This document shows, in pieces, positions 1-10,818 of a stretch of 64,000 nucleotides of DNA. Source of the stretch: Tilletia caries (Eukaryota > Basidiomycota > Exobasidiomycetes > Tilletiales > Tilletiaceae); assembly GCA_032718865.1 (NCBI GenBank), contig JALUTQ010000045.1, positions 1,054,001-1,118,000 on the forward strand. The letters are read 5' to 3'. The position numbers and the translations under genes were made by a program. How positions within the stretch are numbered: position 1 is the first letter of the stretch; every line of letters begins with the position of its first letter. Below the pieces are notes generated by a model that was given only the letters and a program-made list of their open reading frames with translations, did no database searches and was not told the origin of the DNA.

Positions 1-39
1 CCAGCGGCTCTCAAAGCAATTCGGTCGAACGAGTCTTGG

Positions 40-378
40 ATGGGCTGGAGGTACTGCGGGGTGGTGCGGTGGGAGGGTGGGACAACCGATTCAAAGCCCC
101 TGACGGACGACGAGATCTTACAGCGGAGCCGCCAAGTCAGACAGAAGTCGCGCGGATCAAAGGGCAACAAGATCTCCAAGTGCGACAAGGTACTCAAACA
201 GAAAACGCGCGCGGAAGACTTCCCCGACCTCCGCGAACGCTGGGAATGCGTGACGTGCGGTAAAGTGCGGCACGAGAAGATAGCGACCACCTCCAATCTC
301 GGCAAGCACCGAAAGAACTGCGGGACCAAACCACCGCCGATTCAAGGTGAAACCCTACACCTCGGCCCTCGCAACTAA
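40..378 (+). pseudogene. C2H2/BED-like zinc-finger fragment
   Basis: The 112-residue frame has a C-x2-C pair at residues 70 and 73 and an H-x3-C pair at residues 90 and 94. It follows a basic Lys/Arg/Ser stretch, a layout typical of the BED/C2H2 DNA-binding fingers at the N-terminus of fungal hAT-like transposases or transposon-derived regulators. A Trp-Glu-Cys precedes the first Cys pair, as is common in BED fingers. The frame stops shortly after the finger, possibly at an intron near 346-402, and no catalytic domain follows. I read it as the N-terminal remnant of a mobile-element gene, or the end of a gene that starts left of the window. Function is inferred only from the finger pattern. 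Confidence 0.4.
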
Positions 379-402
379 CCCAAGTAAGTTCTGCGTTCTT
401 AG

Positions 403-1477
403 TCACCACTCTTTCCCTGGCTGCCACTGTAACCCGACGCTGATCTGCTCCTGTCGTCTTGCGACTCCGCTGATCGTCAGCTAACTCGAACCAAGTCCGA
501 CAGCCCCCTCTCTTAGTCTCTCACCCACGCATTCACGGAAGACCCACCCTTCTCGCCCTAACCATTCACATCAGCTTCTCCCGTCGCCCGAACATTGAAC
601 AACGTCCAGGTTCAACATCGTCTCTTCACCCCCACGGCATCATCGCTACCCTCCCTCACTGAACACCACCCAACAATCACTGCCTCAACATTGTGCAACG
701 CCTTCTCCTACTCACCAAGGCACCACCATCCTACCGAACGAGACACACCTCCCTACGCGACGCATTTACTCTAGCCTCTTCCTCCTCAACGCGGCATACT
801 CTTTCTCGAGGACATCGTCTCCTGGCTAACCCTTGTCTAATCATCCCGCCCTACTCTCATCACACCCTACTCTCTAGAATGTAACCCGGAATGTTTCATG
901 CAAAAGTCCGAGAGTCCGACTCGTCAGCCAGGCAATGAGGGAGGATAATCGGGAGAAAGGAGCTTCTAGTAGTCCGAAAGTCCGCAGATGAGGCAAGACT
1001 TTAGTGAGAGGGGAATACAGATCGGAGGCTCTGTGCAAACAGAGAAGGTAATGACCAGAGAATACTACTGAACCGAGGGAGATAGTTGCGAATCAGGATG
1101 TGTGGAAGAAGAGGGCGCAGACTGGGAAGAGGAAGAGGGATTAGGGAAACATCGACGGGTATGATCTCAGTCGATGAACGCGAGATCCGATCGAGAGGAG
1201 ACCCAAGTTTCTGTCCGTCGACGACGGGTCGGAGGGAGAGGGAACGAAGAAGCACGGTGCTTTCCCAACGACTGTAAACCGACGGACGTTAAAGGAACAC
1301 GCCGTAAGGTTAAAGAGTGGAAACGTCGCACACTGTCCGATCCGAGAGGCGACTCTGGGAGGTGGCGGGCGTCTTGAGCGTTGGGGTCAACGTCGAGAAG
1401 GGGAGGGCTACTATGCCTGACTGTGGAATGTCGGGACACCGAGGAATGATCTGAGCAAGAAGGAAAGACAGTAATGG
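403..1477. other. Gene-free stretch, C/T-rich then G/A-rich
   Basis: Only short frames occur here. Positions 480-850 are pyrimidine-rich on the plus strand and 900-1450 purine-rich, which creates spurious open frames. I see no domain, tRNA or clear repeat boundary. Confidence 0.4.
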
Positions 1478-2215
1478 TCAGCAGGACGGGTAACAGCAGA
1501 AGGATGATAATGAGAACTCACAAGACGAAGATGCGTTGGTGGTATCAGTACCGGACGAGGGTAAGGGAGGCTCAGGGCTGAGACGTAACCTCTCCCGGAC
1601 GACGAAGCGCTCCAAGACCGCCTCGCGCGAGAGCGACTCGTTGAAAGATCGGGAAAGTTGCCGATATCGATGCTGCAACTGGGCAAAGTCTGATGATTGT
1701 TGATGGAGCTTGGCCTCCAGATCGACGACTTGTAACTTGGAAGGGTACGGCGAAGATGCTTCGAGATGGGGGTAGTCCTGACGGTACTGCGGGATGAGAG
1801 TGGACGACGGAGAAGGAATATGACACGGCGAACCGGCGAAGGTAGAGTCTTCCTCCTGTGGCTGAGCGGTGCCGGTAGCGGCAAAGTCGACCGACTGATC
1901 CGAAGGAGAGTCGAACGAAAGACGAGAACGGAGAGTATCCGAGAGAGGGCTTGATTGATGATAGTCGACGGCAGGATGCAAAGCTGGCAGAGCACCGGAA
2001 GAGAGGGTAGCTGGAAGGGGACAACTGACGAGCGGAAGAAGTCCAGCAGCTGAACGGGTCAACAGACTGTTCCACCCTCCTTGGAGTCGAGCGATCTCGA
2101 TACGCTTTCGCTGGAGGAGATCTCTTTGATCCGTATAACTCCTGCAGAGTTTGGTGTAGCGGACGAGGAGAGAGTCGTGTTGTTCTTGGAGCTGTTGGTA
2201 CTCGGCGGTGTCCAT
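1478..2215 (-). CDS. Coiled-coil hypothetical protein (245 aa)
   Basis: The N-terminal 45 residues form a Gln/Glu/Leu/Lys-rich amphipathic stretch with heptad spacing and so a likely coiled coil. A Ser/Pro-rich linker follows, and a second helical stretch (about residues 165-212) again has coiled-coil character. No enzymatic motif is visible. The frame may end early: a GT-rich site near the last 20 codons could be a splice donor, so the true C-terminus is uncertain. It lies among transposon relics, and such small coiled-coil proteins can be accessory or Gag-like element products, but nothing in the sequence proves that. The start is the first Met of the open frame. Confidence 0.4.
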   Translation of the reverse strand: MDTAEYQQLQEQHDSLLVRYTKLCRSYTDQRDLLQRKRIEIARLQGGWNSLLTRSAAGLLPLVSCPLPATLSSGALPALHPAVDYHQSSPLSDTLRSRLSFDSPSDQSVDFAATGTAQPQEEDSTFAGSPCHIPSPSSTLIPQYRQDYPHLEASSPYPSKLQVVDLEAKLHQQSSDFAQLQHRYRQLSRSFNESLSREAVLERFVVRERLRLSPEPPLPSSGTDTTNASSSCEFSLSSFCCYPSC

Positions 2216-2815
2216 TCAATGCGAGCTGCGACGAAGGCCATGCGAAAGGGAACCGTCCTGGAACGTGGGACAAGAAGAGAAGGATGAAAGAGACTGAAGG
2301 GAAGGGACGGCTGGTAGGTGAAGGTGGTGAGGCGAATGGGATCAGTAGCAGTCATCCTAGAACAACACATCAACCATCCTACTACGTCACTGATTCAGCA
2401 CCTTGTTTTAGGCAAAAAGTAAGTGGTAGAAAACCGTATAGATTTAGCATAGCCCTAAAAACACCGGATAAGCGGTCGATTTTAGGGATTGTCTAAAAAA
2501 GATCTAGAACGCTTTTGTAGGTCGGAATTTAATGCATCTAAAACGCCACCGAAGGTGGCAGTGATTTCCTCGAACTGACAAAGGCTCGAGAACAAGAAAT
2601 CTAAGGGCAGTTCACGCATCAGGCTTTTGCGCCATTTTTAGCCGCCCATTTTCATTTCTCGCTCAAACCCGCCGAGAACCAACATCCGCCCACAATGTCT
2701 AACATAGTCCCCATTGTCTCGCTGAGACACCCGACCCTTGGGGCGGGGTCGTGACAAATGTGGTCACGGCAAGTGGGAACTGCCACCGCCGATGTCCTTT
2801 TGCCCCTCTTTCATT

Positions 2816-2945
2816 CCCCAGACTTGAGTATGGGGCTATACCTGCCCCTTAGATCTTACGGCCGAGACGAATGTTGCAACATCCCTCGAATAAAATCTTT
2901 CAAAACTCCTTGAAATCTTCTCAAACTTCGCCAGGGTGTCCGTGT
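2816..2945. repeat. Dispersed repeat K, copy 1
   Basis: This block (an ACTTGAGTATGGGG-like lead, then GATCTTACGGCCGAGA, then GAATGTTGCAAC and TTTCAAAACTCCT) recurs nearly identically at 26905-27000 and in more diverged form at 3850-3990. A fragment of its lead occurs at 24180-24215. It has no coding potential and may be a solo LTR or an element end. Confidence 0.6.
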
Positions 2946-3082
2946 TCTAAGCATCCATCGACGCTCTCAATTTCTCCCAGTTTTCTTTATGAAGATAGCA
3001 ATTTGCTGTTCACATGCCGTCCTTCCGCCGTTCGTTGCCCGTTTCTGTCTCTCTTCCACCTCCACTTTTCTCACGCCTTCGA

Positions 3083-3155
3083 TAGCCATAGTCAAAAGTC
3101 AAAACCCTCCGAGGAAGTTCATAACCATAGTCAAAACTCAAAACCCTCCGAGATT
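3083..3155. repeat. Tandem duplication, unit about 36-40 bp
   Basis: Two adjacent units each contain CATAGTCAAAA(G/C)TCAAAACC followed by CTCCGAG. This is a simple tandem duplication without coding meaning. Confidence 0.6.
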
Positions 3156-3849
3156 CGAGAAAGTTGAAATGAAAAGTCTTCAGCTTTTTGACGAACGCAG
3201 CCGCCAACTGCCCAACTTACTCCAGCGTTCACTAACCTTCAACCCTGACCTGCCTACAACGTACATTGTACAAGTCGTGCCAGTAGTAAGCCGCTTGACA
3301 TACACGCCTACATCTACCAGGTGATGGTGCCCCAAAATGCTACTGACTACTGACTACTGACTACTGACGCCGCAATCAAGAGGGAACTAACCCGTTGATT
3401 GGAGTAGAAATAGGACGAGGTCCTCTGAGTATTAGGACGAGGTCCTCAAGGTATGCAGAAGCAAGTGTAAGGGAAGAAGAATGTGGGATTCGAGAAAGAA
3501 CTAAGTACAATGAGTCGTTATATACCCGAGGCCAGCTTGGCAAGGACGGGAAAGAGTAAAGGAAGTCGTCGGAAAGGTGAGCGAGTGATAGAGGAGCGAG
3601 CCATTACGCAACGATTTAGTGGCGGAAAAGGGATCGAGCCAGAGGAGAGAACGGAAAGGAACGGAACAGGATCGGAACGGAGCGGAAAGGAAAAGAGAAA
3701 GAACGCACTGAGAAAGAGAAAGAGAAAGAGAAAGGGAGCAAGATACCAGCACATCCCCACCGTTGAAGAGCTGGTCGTCCCGGGCCAGAAATTAAGAAGG
3801 CAACAATGGAAGCCGGGAGAGCGCATCAGCGTTTGTGTGTCGGTGACCT

Positions 3850-3990
3850 GGGCGATTCCCCAGACTTTAGTACTGGGGTTATAGAGGTGGTTTTCTTACG
3901 GCCGTAGAGCTATCCGCCTACATCAATTGAAACTTTTTTTCGCAATTCTGCACGTATCCTCCTCAAAACTTCTCAGCAGGGGAAGATCCC
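3850..3990. repeat. Dispersed repeat K, diverged copy 2
   Basis: It shares the order of conserved words with the copies at 2816 and 26905: CCCCAGACTTTAGTA, TTACGGCCG, then TCCTCAAAACTTCTCA. It is more diverged than the other two. Confidence 0.5.
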
Positions 3991-4991
3991 TATCCTCTGT
4001 TATGTAGCCAAGTTACGCGTCGTTTGAATGACTTTGAAGGGGGGTCAATTGGGACGTCCCCGACCGGTTTTGACCTCGTCACGGAGTTAGCAAGTTTCCG
4101 TGATTTCCGGCGTCCACTTCACCTCCGAAAGGTCGAAACCTTAACGCCGCTTGTGGCCAGCTCTGTCATCTTCATCCCTCACCGATTCCAACCACTGACT
4201 ACTGACTCTGTCTGACTCCGGACTCAAGTCTCAACCACTTCATGAATTCCGTGGAAGCCAGGCCCCGGGGGACGCCACCAGTCAACCAGTTGTGCAATAT
4301 CGACGACGTCTACCCCACCCTCGCACCAGGATTAGTGACAGCTTCTACCACAAACCAGGCTTATACCAAATGCCAATTACCACACTGACATCAACTGAGG
4401 CCATCTCCGTGACGTGTAACCACGACCACTTCTACCAATGTGTAGATACTCTGATCAATTTCTGGCACACGTCTTTCTCGGCCGTAAGTTGAAATGAATT
4501 AACCCTTAAATCCTCAAAAAGTCTGGAGAAAACTCTGACACGCAGAGCATGGAAGGTTGGCAACGATGAATAAAGCGCAAGTTCGACAGATGCGGCATAA
4601 GCAAGGCCCGACACCGAGAGATGGTCAAAGCCTCTTCTCCGATCTGCTCACGACATCATCGCGAGATCTTCCGACTGCGTTCTCCAGCTCTGCCCCTCGC
4701 CCACCAACTATGAACGCAGGGTCCCACTACAAGATGTACGAGTGGACCCTTGTCACGTATCTTTATCTGCCATCGTTCCTTTACGCCATTGGAGCTCCCC
4801 TGCTGGTGATACGTATGATGTCTCATCTGCAGGCCGGAGTCCGACTGGCGATGTCACGCACCGGTTGCTCAACAGCAGAACTTGACCAGCTTCAGACTCA
4901 CTTTGTCTGTTTCGTTCGACTGTGGGAGCAAGAATACGTGCGTGGGCAAGCGTCTCTTCTTCATCGGGCGAGGTGAGTAGCGTGACCAGCT

Positions 4992-5614
4992 TTGAACCAT
5001 GTTGTTAGCGGTACATCTACACCAGCAGACCATGGGGACAGGTCGTGGCGGTCCCGCGGGATCTCCCGGGGCGGTCTCAGATTCGTATGGGCCCAGCCAG
5101 CGGAGGACCGTCCCGGCGGCGTTTTCCGAACTATCCCGGGACTGACTGGGAGCGAGATCCTGGGACCGGCCCCGGGACCGCCCCAGGACTGTCCGAGAGA
5201 GAGCGAAATTTTCAAAATATAGAAAAGAAACAATCAAACTTTGTGGGGATCGAACTCTCGACCCACACAATCAGAAGGACCTATACCTTCCACTAAACCA
5301 CGAGCGCATTTTTAGCACAACATTGATTTCTTCGATCAGTACTTATACACTCCAAATTGGCATTATCGCGAGGCTGGTTAAGAAAACTCGCCCAAAAGTC
5401 TCGGATCACACCTCAGGGAACCACCCTGAGCATAGGCATTTGGAAAGAAGAGTAGATTATCCTGTTATTTACATTGACAGTCCTGGGACGGTCCCCGTGG
5501 GACAATACCGGGGTTTTTGCGCTAGGACAGTCCCGGTCAGCCCTGTGGTCTCATCCCGGGACACTCCCGCCCTGGGACCCTCCCAGTCAGTCCCCCAGGT
5601 CTGCTGGTGTAGTC
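4992..5614. mobile_element. TIR-like element I, copy 1, inserted in transposase intron
   Basis: The 9-bp word TGACCAGCT flanks the block at 4983-4991 and 5615-5623 and is a candidate target-site duplication. Near-terminal inverted repeats CTACACCAGCAGACC occur at 5017 and, inverted, ending at 5612. The interior is full of the self-complementary word GTCCCGGGAC and degenerate variants, and it includes a tRNA-like stretch at 5243-5307. A related interior (GACCGCCCCAGGAC etc.) is found at 15400-15600. It carries no coding capacity. Because the inverted repeat is about 25 bp inside the left edge, the exact left boundary is uncertain. Confidence 0.55.
5243..5307 (-). other. tRNA-like (pol III A/B box) segment
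   Basis: On the minus strand, an A-box match TGGTTTAGTGG is followed about 36 nt later by a B-box-like AGTTCGATCCC, with a seven-base TTCTGAT loop between them. The acceptor ends (GCGCTCG versus the sequence after the B box) do not pair and the anticodon stem is poor. This is a tRNA relic or tRNA-derived SINE head rather than a functional tRNA. Confidence 0.45.
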
Positions 5615-6659
5615 TGACCAGCTACTTTATATTGCAGCATTTCTGTACACCAGCTACTCCATGTCTGGCTATTCATATACTGCCACGGAAGCATACGAAA
5701 CACATCGCAAGGTCGATGTGAGCGAGAGATTGGCCATGTCAAGCATGCCCTGCGGTCATTCAAGTCCCCCTTCGTCAGCATCCAAAAGAACTCAAGGGAC
5801 TTCGAGCACCTTCGGCTTCTCGACTTACTATTGAATGACGATGACCATCAAGATGAGCCCGTCGACATAATCTTGCTGGAATCCAAGCTGTCCGCAAGGC
5901 ATCGAGAAATCACACCGCTTGAGCTCGAACAACAGGAAGGTCTCATTACTTTCTTCCAGCAACACAGATTGATCGCCACCCCTCGCCCGGAATGGACCTA
6001 CCGAGGTAAACTCAAGGTTCCTAGCGGACACACCATTAGAGGGAGTCGAATCGAATATCGAAGGGGAAGCTGCTTGCAAGTGCTGCCGGTTCTTTGCCAG
6101 ACACGGCGAAGGAGCTGTCGTCTACGGAGAAGCCGTTCACTTTATCTTCTTTGGTCAAGGACAAAACGAAGGGAACGAGGATCAGATCAACGGCGATGGC
6201 ACGGCTTTCGTTATCTTCCGGCAGCTGGAGGATGTTGGCACAGCGGAGGGAATCATCAAAGGCCGATGAGAACGAGGCATGTCGATCTTGCGAGTCGAAG
6301 CGATCATCGAGCCTGTTGCAATTTTCGAATTTAGCGGATGGGTCTACATTCTGCGTCACCTGTCATGGCTCACAGATCACGAAGACGACCCGGAATAGTT
6401 CGATCATCCACCTCCCTCTACTCCTTTCTTTGGCAACAAACATGCGCTCTTCTGTTGATGTTGGCACCCGCGCTCACGAAGAGGATCCTACACGCCAATA
6501 TGGACCAAGACCGCATGAGCATTCACACAGCTCAAAGAGGCGTCTTCCCATTCTCACCTCCCGAACCGCATTGGCTTCTCCACCTCCTCCTCCCCTTGTC
6601 AATTCTACATCTAGTCGATTATGAGAGCAAGATCTGAATGTGCGAGTGATGATGGGAAC

Positions 6660-6830
6660 ATACCGCATACAGTCCATTTCGCACTCTCCTCCTTCGCTCT
6701 TCTGCGCTCCCACGTCGTCAAGGCCACAGCATACAGTCCGTTTCGCATATAAGTAAGCCTCGCACATATTTTAGTTTTTACACACGCCTCCTTCGCTCTC
6801 CGGTGTTTCCACGTCGTCAAGGCTCTGTAT
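6660..6830. repeat. Imperfect direct duplication in gene-free gap 6270-6979
   Basis: Two units share CATACAGTCC(A/G)TTTCGCA, CTCCTTCGCTCT and CCACGTCGTCAAGGC, in the same order. The rest of 6270-6979 shows no gene. It may be promoter or leader sequence of the gene that starts at 6980. Confidence 0.5.
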
Positions 6831-7074
6831 CGTGTGCTGTGTGTGAGTTCTGCTTGACCACTTGGGTCAATAGCATTGCTGAACCCTTTACTTCCGTTCC
6901 AGCCACCAACCATCATCATCCCGCGACCACCGAAGACAACAAGCGACAAGCACGCGGGCCACGCCAGTAAACAGTCGCCATGAACCCACCAGCATCTTTC
7001 CCCGGCTTGTCGCAGCTCGGCGACGCGCCGGATCCGACTCTCCTTCCGACATCTTCAACGTGGACCCCTGAAAG

Positions 7075-7816
7075 CAAGGCTCGGCCAGTTATCATAAGTT
7101 GTCCATTTTTGGTCCGCAGTTAAGTTTAGTTGCAGTTGGAACCCGGCGCCGGCGCCCGCAGTTTAGTTTAGTCACAGTTTAGCCACTTACTATCATTACA
7201 GTCAACTTAATTTTGCGCCTGTTACTATACGTTACTTACAGTTATTTATAGTAACTTAATCTCGTCTCAGTCACCCAATTCACGCGGTATCTACCTCAAG
7301 ATGTCTGGTACTATTCCAGTTTGCCTTTAGGCACGTACTTTGCCGCCTCCGAGCCCGCTCGTACATGTTTCCTCTCTTGACTACCTCCAAAGACTCATGC
7401 TTTTTAGTTATTTTGAGTAACTTGTTACAGTTATTATTAGTTACTGTGGGCACAGTTGCTGATAGTTAATTGTTCCAGTTAATGTTAGTTACCGGATACA
7501 GTTATTAATAGTTGACTACTATAGTTGTGATTAGTTACTGTGCGCACTGTGAGTAACTTTAAGTAACTGTAAGTGACTACAAGTAGCTATAAGTTTGCAC
7601 GGTAAGTAGCTGTAAGTAACTGTAAGTTGGGTAAAATCGTCGGCTTGCGAACGGCAACTTTTAGTGACTATCAGTTACCGTGTCCGGGCCCATACAGTTT
7701 AAGTTGACTTAATTTTTTCGGAGGCTCCGCCGCCCGCAGTTTAGTCACAGTTTAACTAGATTAAGTTAACTTACCCGCAGTTGCAGTTAGGTAAGTTGAT
7801 AAGTTGCCGAGCCTTG
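7075..7816. mobile_element. hAT-like MITE family E, copy 1 (742 bp)
   Basis: The termini are CAAGGCTCGGC and, inverted, GCCGAGCCTTG. The flanks are a perfect 8-bp target-site duplication CCTGAAAG (7067-7074 and 7817-7824), the hAT hallmark. The interior is a degenerate array of AGTTACTGTAAGT-like words on both strands and has no coding capacity. A second copy with its own 8-bp duplication is at 27015-27632. The insertion lies in an exon of the Lys-rich gene. Confidence 0.85.
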
Positions 7817-8835
7817 CCTGAAAGCATCCGAAAACATCCCGCTTGATGTCTTGATGAAGCATCCTCACTTCGCCAAGCTTGCTCCGAATCAAGCACATCC
7901 CTCTCTTGCGGGGTCTGTTCCTGTTCCTTCGATACCCGCCGCTCCAGTGAATCAGTCCGTTGCCTCCTCTTCCTCTGCAGTCTGCTGCGCAGCAAGCTCC
8001 GGTCGACCGAGCCGCCGAGCTTCGACAGCAATCACGACGTCCCCTCTCGTCCTTCGCGAATCAGAAGGCCATGCTTTGGAACAAGTCCCAAGCTCGAAAG
8101 GAAGACAGGAGATTCTCAAAGCATTTCGTGACTCGCGACGAGAACGGCGACTTCCTCTCCGAAGCACGGCGAGAAGAGATCGAGACGGGTGTGCGCCTTC
8201 TTACCGAGGAGGCCAGAGCCAAACTCAAGTCGGCATATGCGGACGACAAGGACTCTATCGAGGCAATCACTTTCAAGGGGTGGAAGGATCAATACATCGA
8301 CGACCTCATGGCATTGGCGAGGCAGATCAGCGAACAGCTCCCCGAGCTCGCATGGTGCGACATGTTCTACAAGCCCTTCCTTTGAATTCTTCTGCACCTT
8401 AAGTCCCACAGCGATTGCCTGAAGAGGAAAGCAAAGAAGGCCAGAAAGGGCAAAGATAAGGAGCGAGCGGGAACCTCTTCCAGCAAAACGCTTGCATCTA
8501 CAATCGAGACAGCCTCTCAGGCTCCGAAGAAGCGACCTAACTCGAGCTCGAGTCACGCCAAGATCACATCCACGAGCAAGAGAAAGCTGACGCCGGAGGC
8601 CGAGTACCCCTTCAGCGACGTCGACAGCTGTGCAAAAGAAGGTCAGTAGCTTTATCAGTGCATACATTCACATATGCAAGAGCTTGGATGACTAGAAGGT
8701 TTTCTTCCAACAGAGCCTAAGCCCAAGAAGAAGAAGAAGAAGAAGAACGTTCCGAGTGCTGTTCAGCGCCTAAACCAGCTGGCGAAGGAGCAGGGCTTCG
8801 ACACAAACGATGGCGACTCAGACAAGGAGATGAAG

Positions 8836-9070
8836 GATGGTGAAGTCAACGTGCCCTCTCCGTCCTACGGGCTACGACGGCATGTATGCATACTAACCGC
8901 ATATCATTTCTCTCTCTAGACACGAGAGCGCCGCAGCCTAAGACTCAAGAGACAGCACGCAATAAGTCGGAAACAATCGATGGTGAAGTCAACTTGCCCT
9001 CTCCGTCCTACGGGCTACTATGGCATGCATGCATACTAACAGCATATCATTTTTCTCTAGACACGGGAGC
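8836..9070 (+). repeat. Tandem duplication of an exon-intron unit (143 bp)
   Basis: GATGGTGAAGTCAAC starts at 8836 and again at 8979. Each unit continues with CCCTCTCCGTCCTACGGGC, a CATACTAAC branch-point motif and a TTTCTCTCTAG-type acceptor followed by ACACG(A/G)GAGC. A GTGAAG donor at each unit start and the CTAG acceptor keep the frame, so the unit duplicates an intron of about 83-90 bp plus a small exon. Confidence 0.7.
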
Positions 9071-9084
9071 AACGCAGTCTAAGC

Positions 9085-9606
9085 TAAGGTTGTCCCCGGA
9101 GTTGACGGCCTTGACGCGGAGCTGAGGTTTTGCGGACTCCGCATTGCTCCGACGGAGGGCTCCCGGAATTCCGAGAAAATAGGCACTTTCGAGACACCCG
9201 CAGGGGATAAAACAGGCATCATCATCCGTTGAGAGCTTCAAAATAGCACTGGGGTCAATACCGCAACAATGTCGAACGGTGAGTTTATAGCTCTGATTGT
9301 ATTAGAGTCATTCTGAGAGCAACTTATACCACCACTGCGCTCCGACGGAATTCCACGGAAGTTCGAGCTCCGCATACACGGAGCACGGAGGAGCATTATG
9401 AGAACGCACAGAAAAAAAAAACGCGGAGCGCGGAGCTGGGGTTTCAACTTTTGTAAAAATTCCGTCGGAAGTCGGAACGCGGAGCTGTTTTTTTTGCAGT
9501 TCTGTCTTAGTCTGCGAAGGCGGAGCTCGCCTCAAAAAGTCAAAATTCTGGCGGAATTTGGAAGTGCGGAGGCGGAGCCCTCCGCGTCAGTCCGGGGACA
9601 ACCTTA
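9085..9606. mobile_element. hAT-like MITE family A, copy 1 (522 bp)
   Basis: The termini are TAAGGTTGTCCCCGGAG and, inverted, CCGGGGACAACCTTA. The interior is dense in CGGAGCTCCG/CGGAATTCCG words and includes a conserved unique block (CTCTGATTGTATTAGAGTCA) also present in copies A2 and A3. Unlike A2, the flanks (GTCTAAGC, GGATTAGG) do not match, so the flank may have been rearranged after insertion. Confidence 0.75.
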
Positions 9607-9644
9607 GGATTAGGAGCGGGAATGCTCACTGGTGCACAAAGCGA

Positions 9645-10818
9645 TCAGTCATGGATAGAAAATGACGTGTGAACTGGACTGTGAGAAAGAGAAGCAAAGG
9701 CATCAGCGTCACGAGGCATCAATGCAATCAAAGCTTTGTCTGCAGCCACGTTCTTCCCGTCTCGACCCAAGAATCCTTCCGTTAGTGCCTCATCTTCCTC
9801 CTCAATATCATCGGCGAAAGGCTTCTCGATAGCATCGCTGATCTCCTGGGCGTTGTCCGTGTCTTGAGACCTTCCGAAGGCTTCCTCCAAACTTTGATCT
9901 TCCTGTGGAGCTTGTTCGCCTTGTTTCTCTTGCGTAGGCTTAGGGGCTTTAACCCCGTAGACCCTCGCGAAGGTGTATTGCCCGCCGAGTCGAGCTCTGG
10001 AAGTTGATGCCAGCACTTTGGCAGCCTCCGTCATCTCGTTGAATCCACCCGCTGCCTTCTTCAGCAGCTCCTTGTCCTTGATCTTCTTCTTCTCTTCGCG
10101 GAGCCCTCGCCTGAGCTTCCGCACAAGGGTTCGCTTCTCGCCTCTTGCTCCTTGAATGAGCCGGGCCAGTCGCTGTACGTTGGCCTTGTCGCTGTCGAGA
10201 TGGTGGACCACCGAGGATTTTCGGCTCCTGAACTTCTCGCCGGTCAAGGTCCTAAGACGCTCCAATCCATCTTGTACTCTCTTGTCGAGCTCTTGAACCT
10301 TGGGGTCTCGCTGAACCTTCTCTTAATCGCCTGTGTCCAGGCCGACAGTCTTGATGACGTTGGTGGAGCCGATCTTGCCTCGACCCCCGTCGGCTTCGCG
10401 CCGTAAGATCTGGATCCACGCCTGGGTCGCATAGCCGGACGGCGGACCAGGTCTGGACCTCGCGAGCCCAGTCCAGTTGATGTTGGACACTTCTTCTCTA
10501 TGATGTCTGAAGAAGATGCAGATTGTCAGCTGCGTCGTGGCGGAACGCGTACCCTCCCACGGAAGGCAAACCCACCTTTCTGCACAGGGTACTAATTTGC
10601 TGGGCCATGTTCCCGCCGGTGAGCGGCTGATTGAGCTGGACACAGCGCAACCCTTGACTGCCGGTGAGGAAAATGGGACCTTAGCCAACGCATCGAAACC
10701 GAGCGGCCTTGGATATCAGAAAGTCGTCCACTGTGGCGACACGCCGTCCTGTTTCCGCTTCTTCTATGACGCTCCTCTTGATGAGCCACGGGACGAGGCA
10801 GGCGGAGAGGTCGAACAT
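9645..10818 (-). pseudogene. Possible DUF3435-like tyrosine recombinase relic
   Basis: Reading the minus strand from 10818, the frame gives a Leu-rich stretch, a GPIFLT block, then PLTGGNMAQQISTL followed by RKVGLPSVGGYAFRHDAADN. The aGl..ggYafR-x2-AA pattern resembles the second catalytic Arg region of fungal DUF3435/Crypton-type tyrosine recombinases. The expected His and Tyr blocks are lost at stop codons and frame changes around 10330-10500. The 206-codon downstream frame (9645-10265) is a charged helical tail that such proteins often carry (DP.V.EL...R...L repeats). At least two in-frame stops (near 10680 and 10323) show it is dead. Assignment rests on motif shape alone and could be wrong. 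Confidence 0.35.

Larger units (their letters stand above)
2374..4556. other. Repeat-derived intergenic region
   Basis: No convincing coding sequence occurs in these 2.2 kb. The 133-codon frame at 3483-3884 is a Lys/Arg/Glu-rich low-complexity purine stretch. The region contains two copies of a dispersed repeat (entries at 2816 and 3850), a tandem duplication at 3083-3155 and a (CTGACTA)n patch near 3343-3368. Confidence 0.5.
4557..6269 (+). pseudogene. CACTA-type (Tnp2-like) transposase, C-terminal relic
   Basis: Exon 1 (4557 to about 4975) contains a Lys-Met-Tyr-Glu-Trp block followed by a hydrophobic helix. This is the K-x2-EW-x-L-x3-Y pattern found in fungal CACTA/Tnp2 transposases after the catalytic core. 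After an intron that starts with GTGAGTAG at 4976 and ends with TTGCAG near 5638, the frame resumes with VHQLLHV and then an ER-x2-GH-x-K block, matching the H-x-LLH and ER-x2-G-x-LK blocks of that family. A later piece (FFARHGEGAVVYGEA, about 6083-6127) lies in another frame, so at least one frameshift occurs near 6040-6090. No N-terminal catalytic part is visible upstream. The intron is expanded by a separate mobile element (4992-5614). I judge it a dead copy. Confidence 0.55.
6980..9084 (+). pseudogene. Lys-rich multi-exon gene disrupted by two MITEs
   Basis: An ATG at 6980 opens a Pro/Ser-rich N-terminus that is cut at 7075 by element E1. The reading frame resumes at 7817, with a one-base slip in an A-run just after it. 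A 34-bp candidate intron (7947-7980) leads into a charged region (8020-8385; helical, many Arg/Glu/Lys), then an in-frame TGA at 8383-8385, then a Lys/Ser-rich basic tail. Further introns occur at about 8642-8713 and within each unit of a tandem exon duplication (8836-9070). Element A1 begins at 9085 and destroys the C-terminus. I do not recognise the family. The basic tail suggests a nuclear or DNA-associated product, which is inference only. Confidence 0.4.

Noticed and set aside
3483..3884. 133-codon Lys/Arg/Glu frame
   Set aside because: It is a purine-rich low-complexity stretch (GAAAGA repeats) with no domain.
5243..5307. Functional tRNA on the minus strand
   Set aside because: A and B boxes exist, but acceptor and anticodon stems do not pair.
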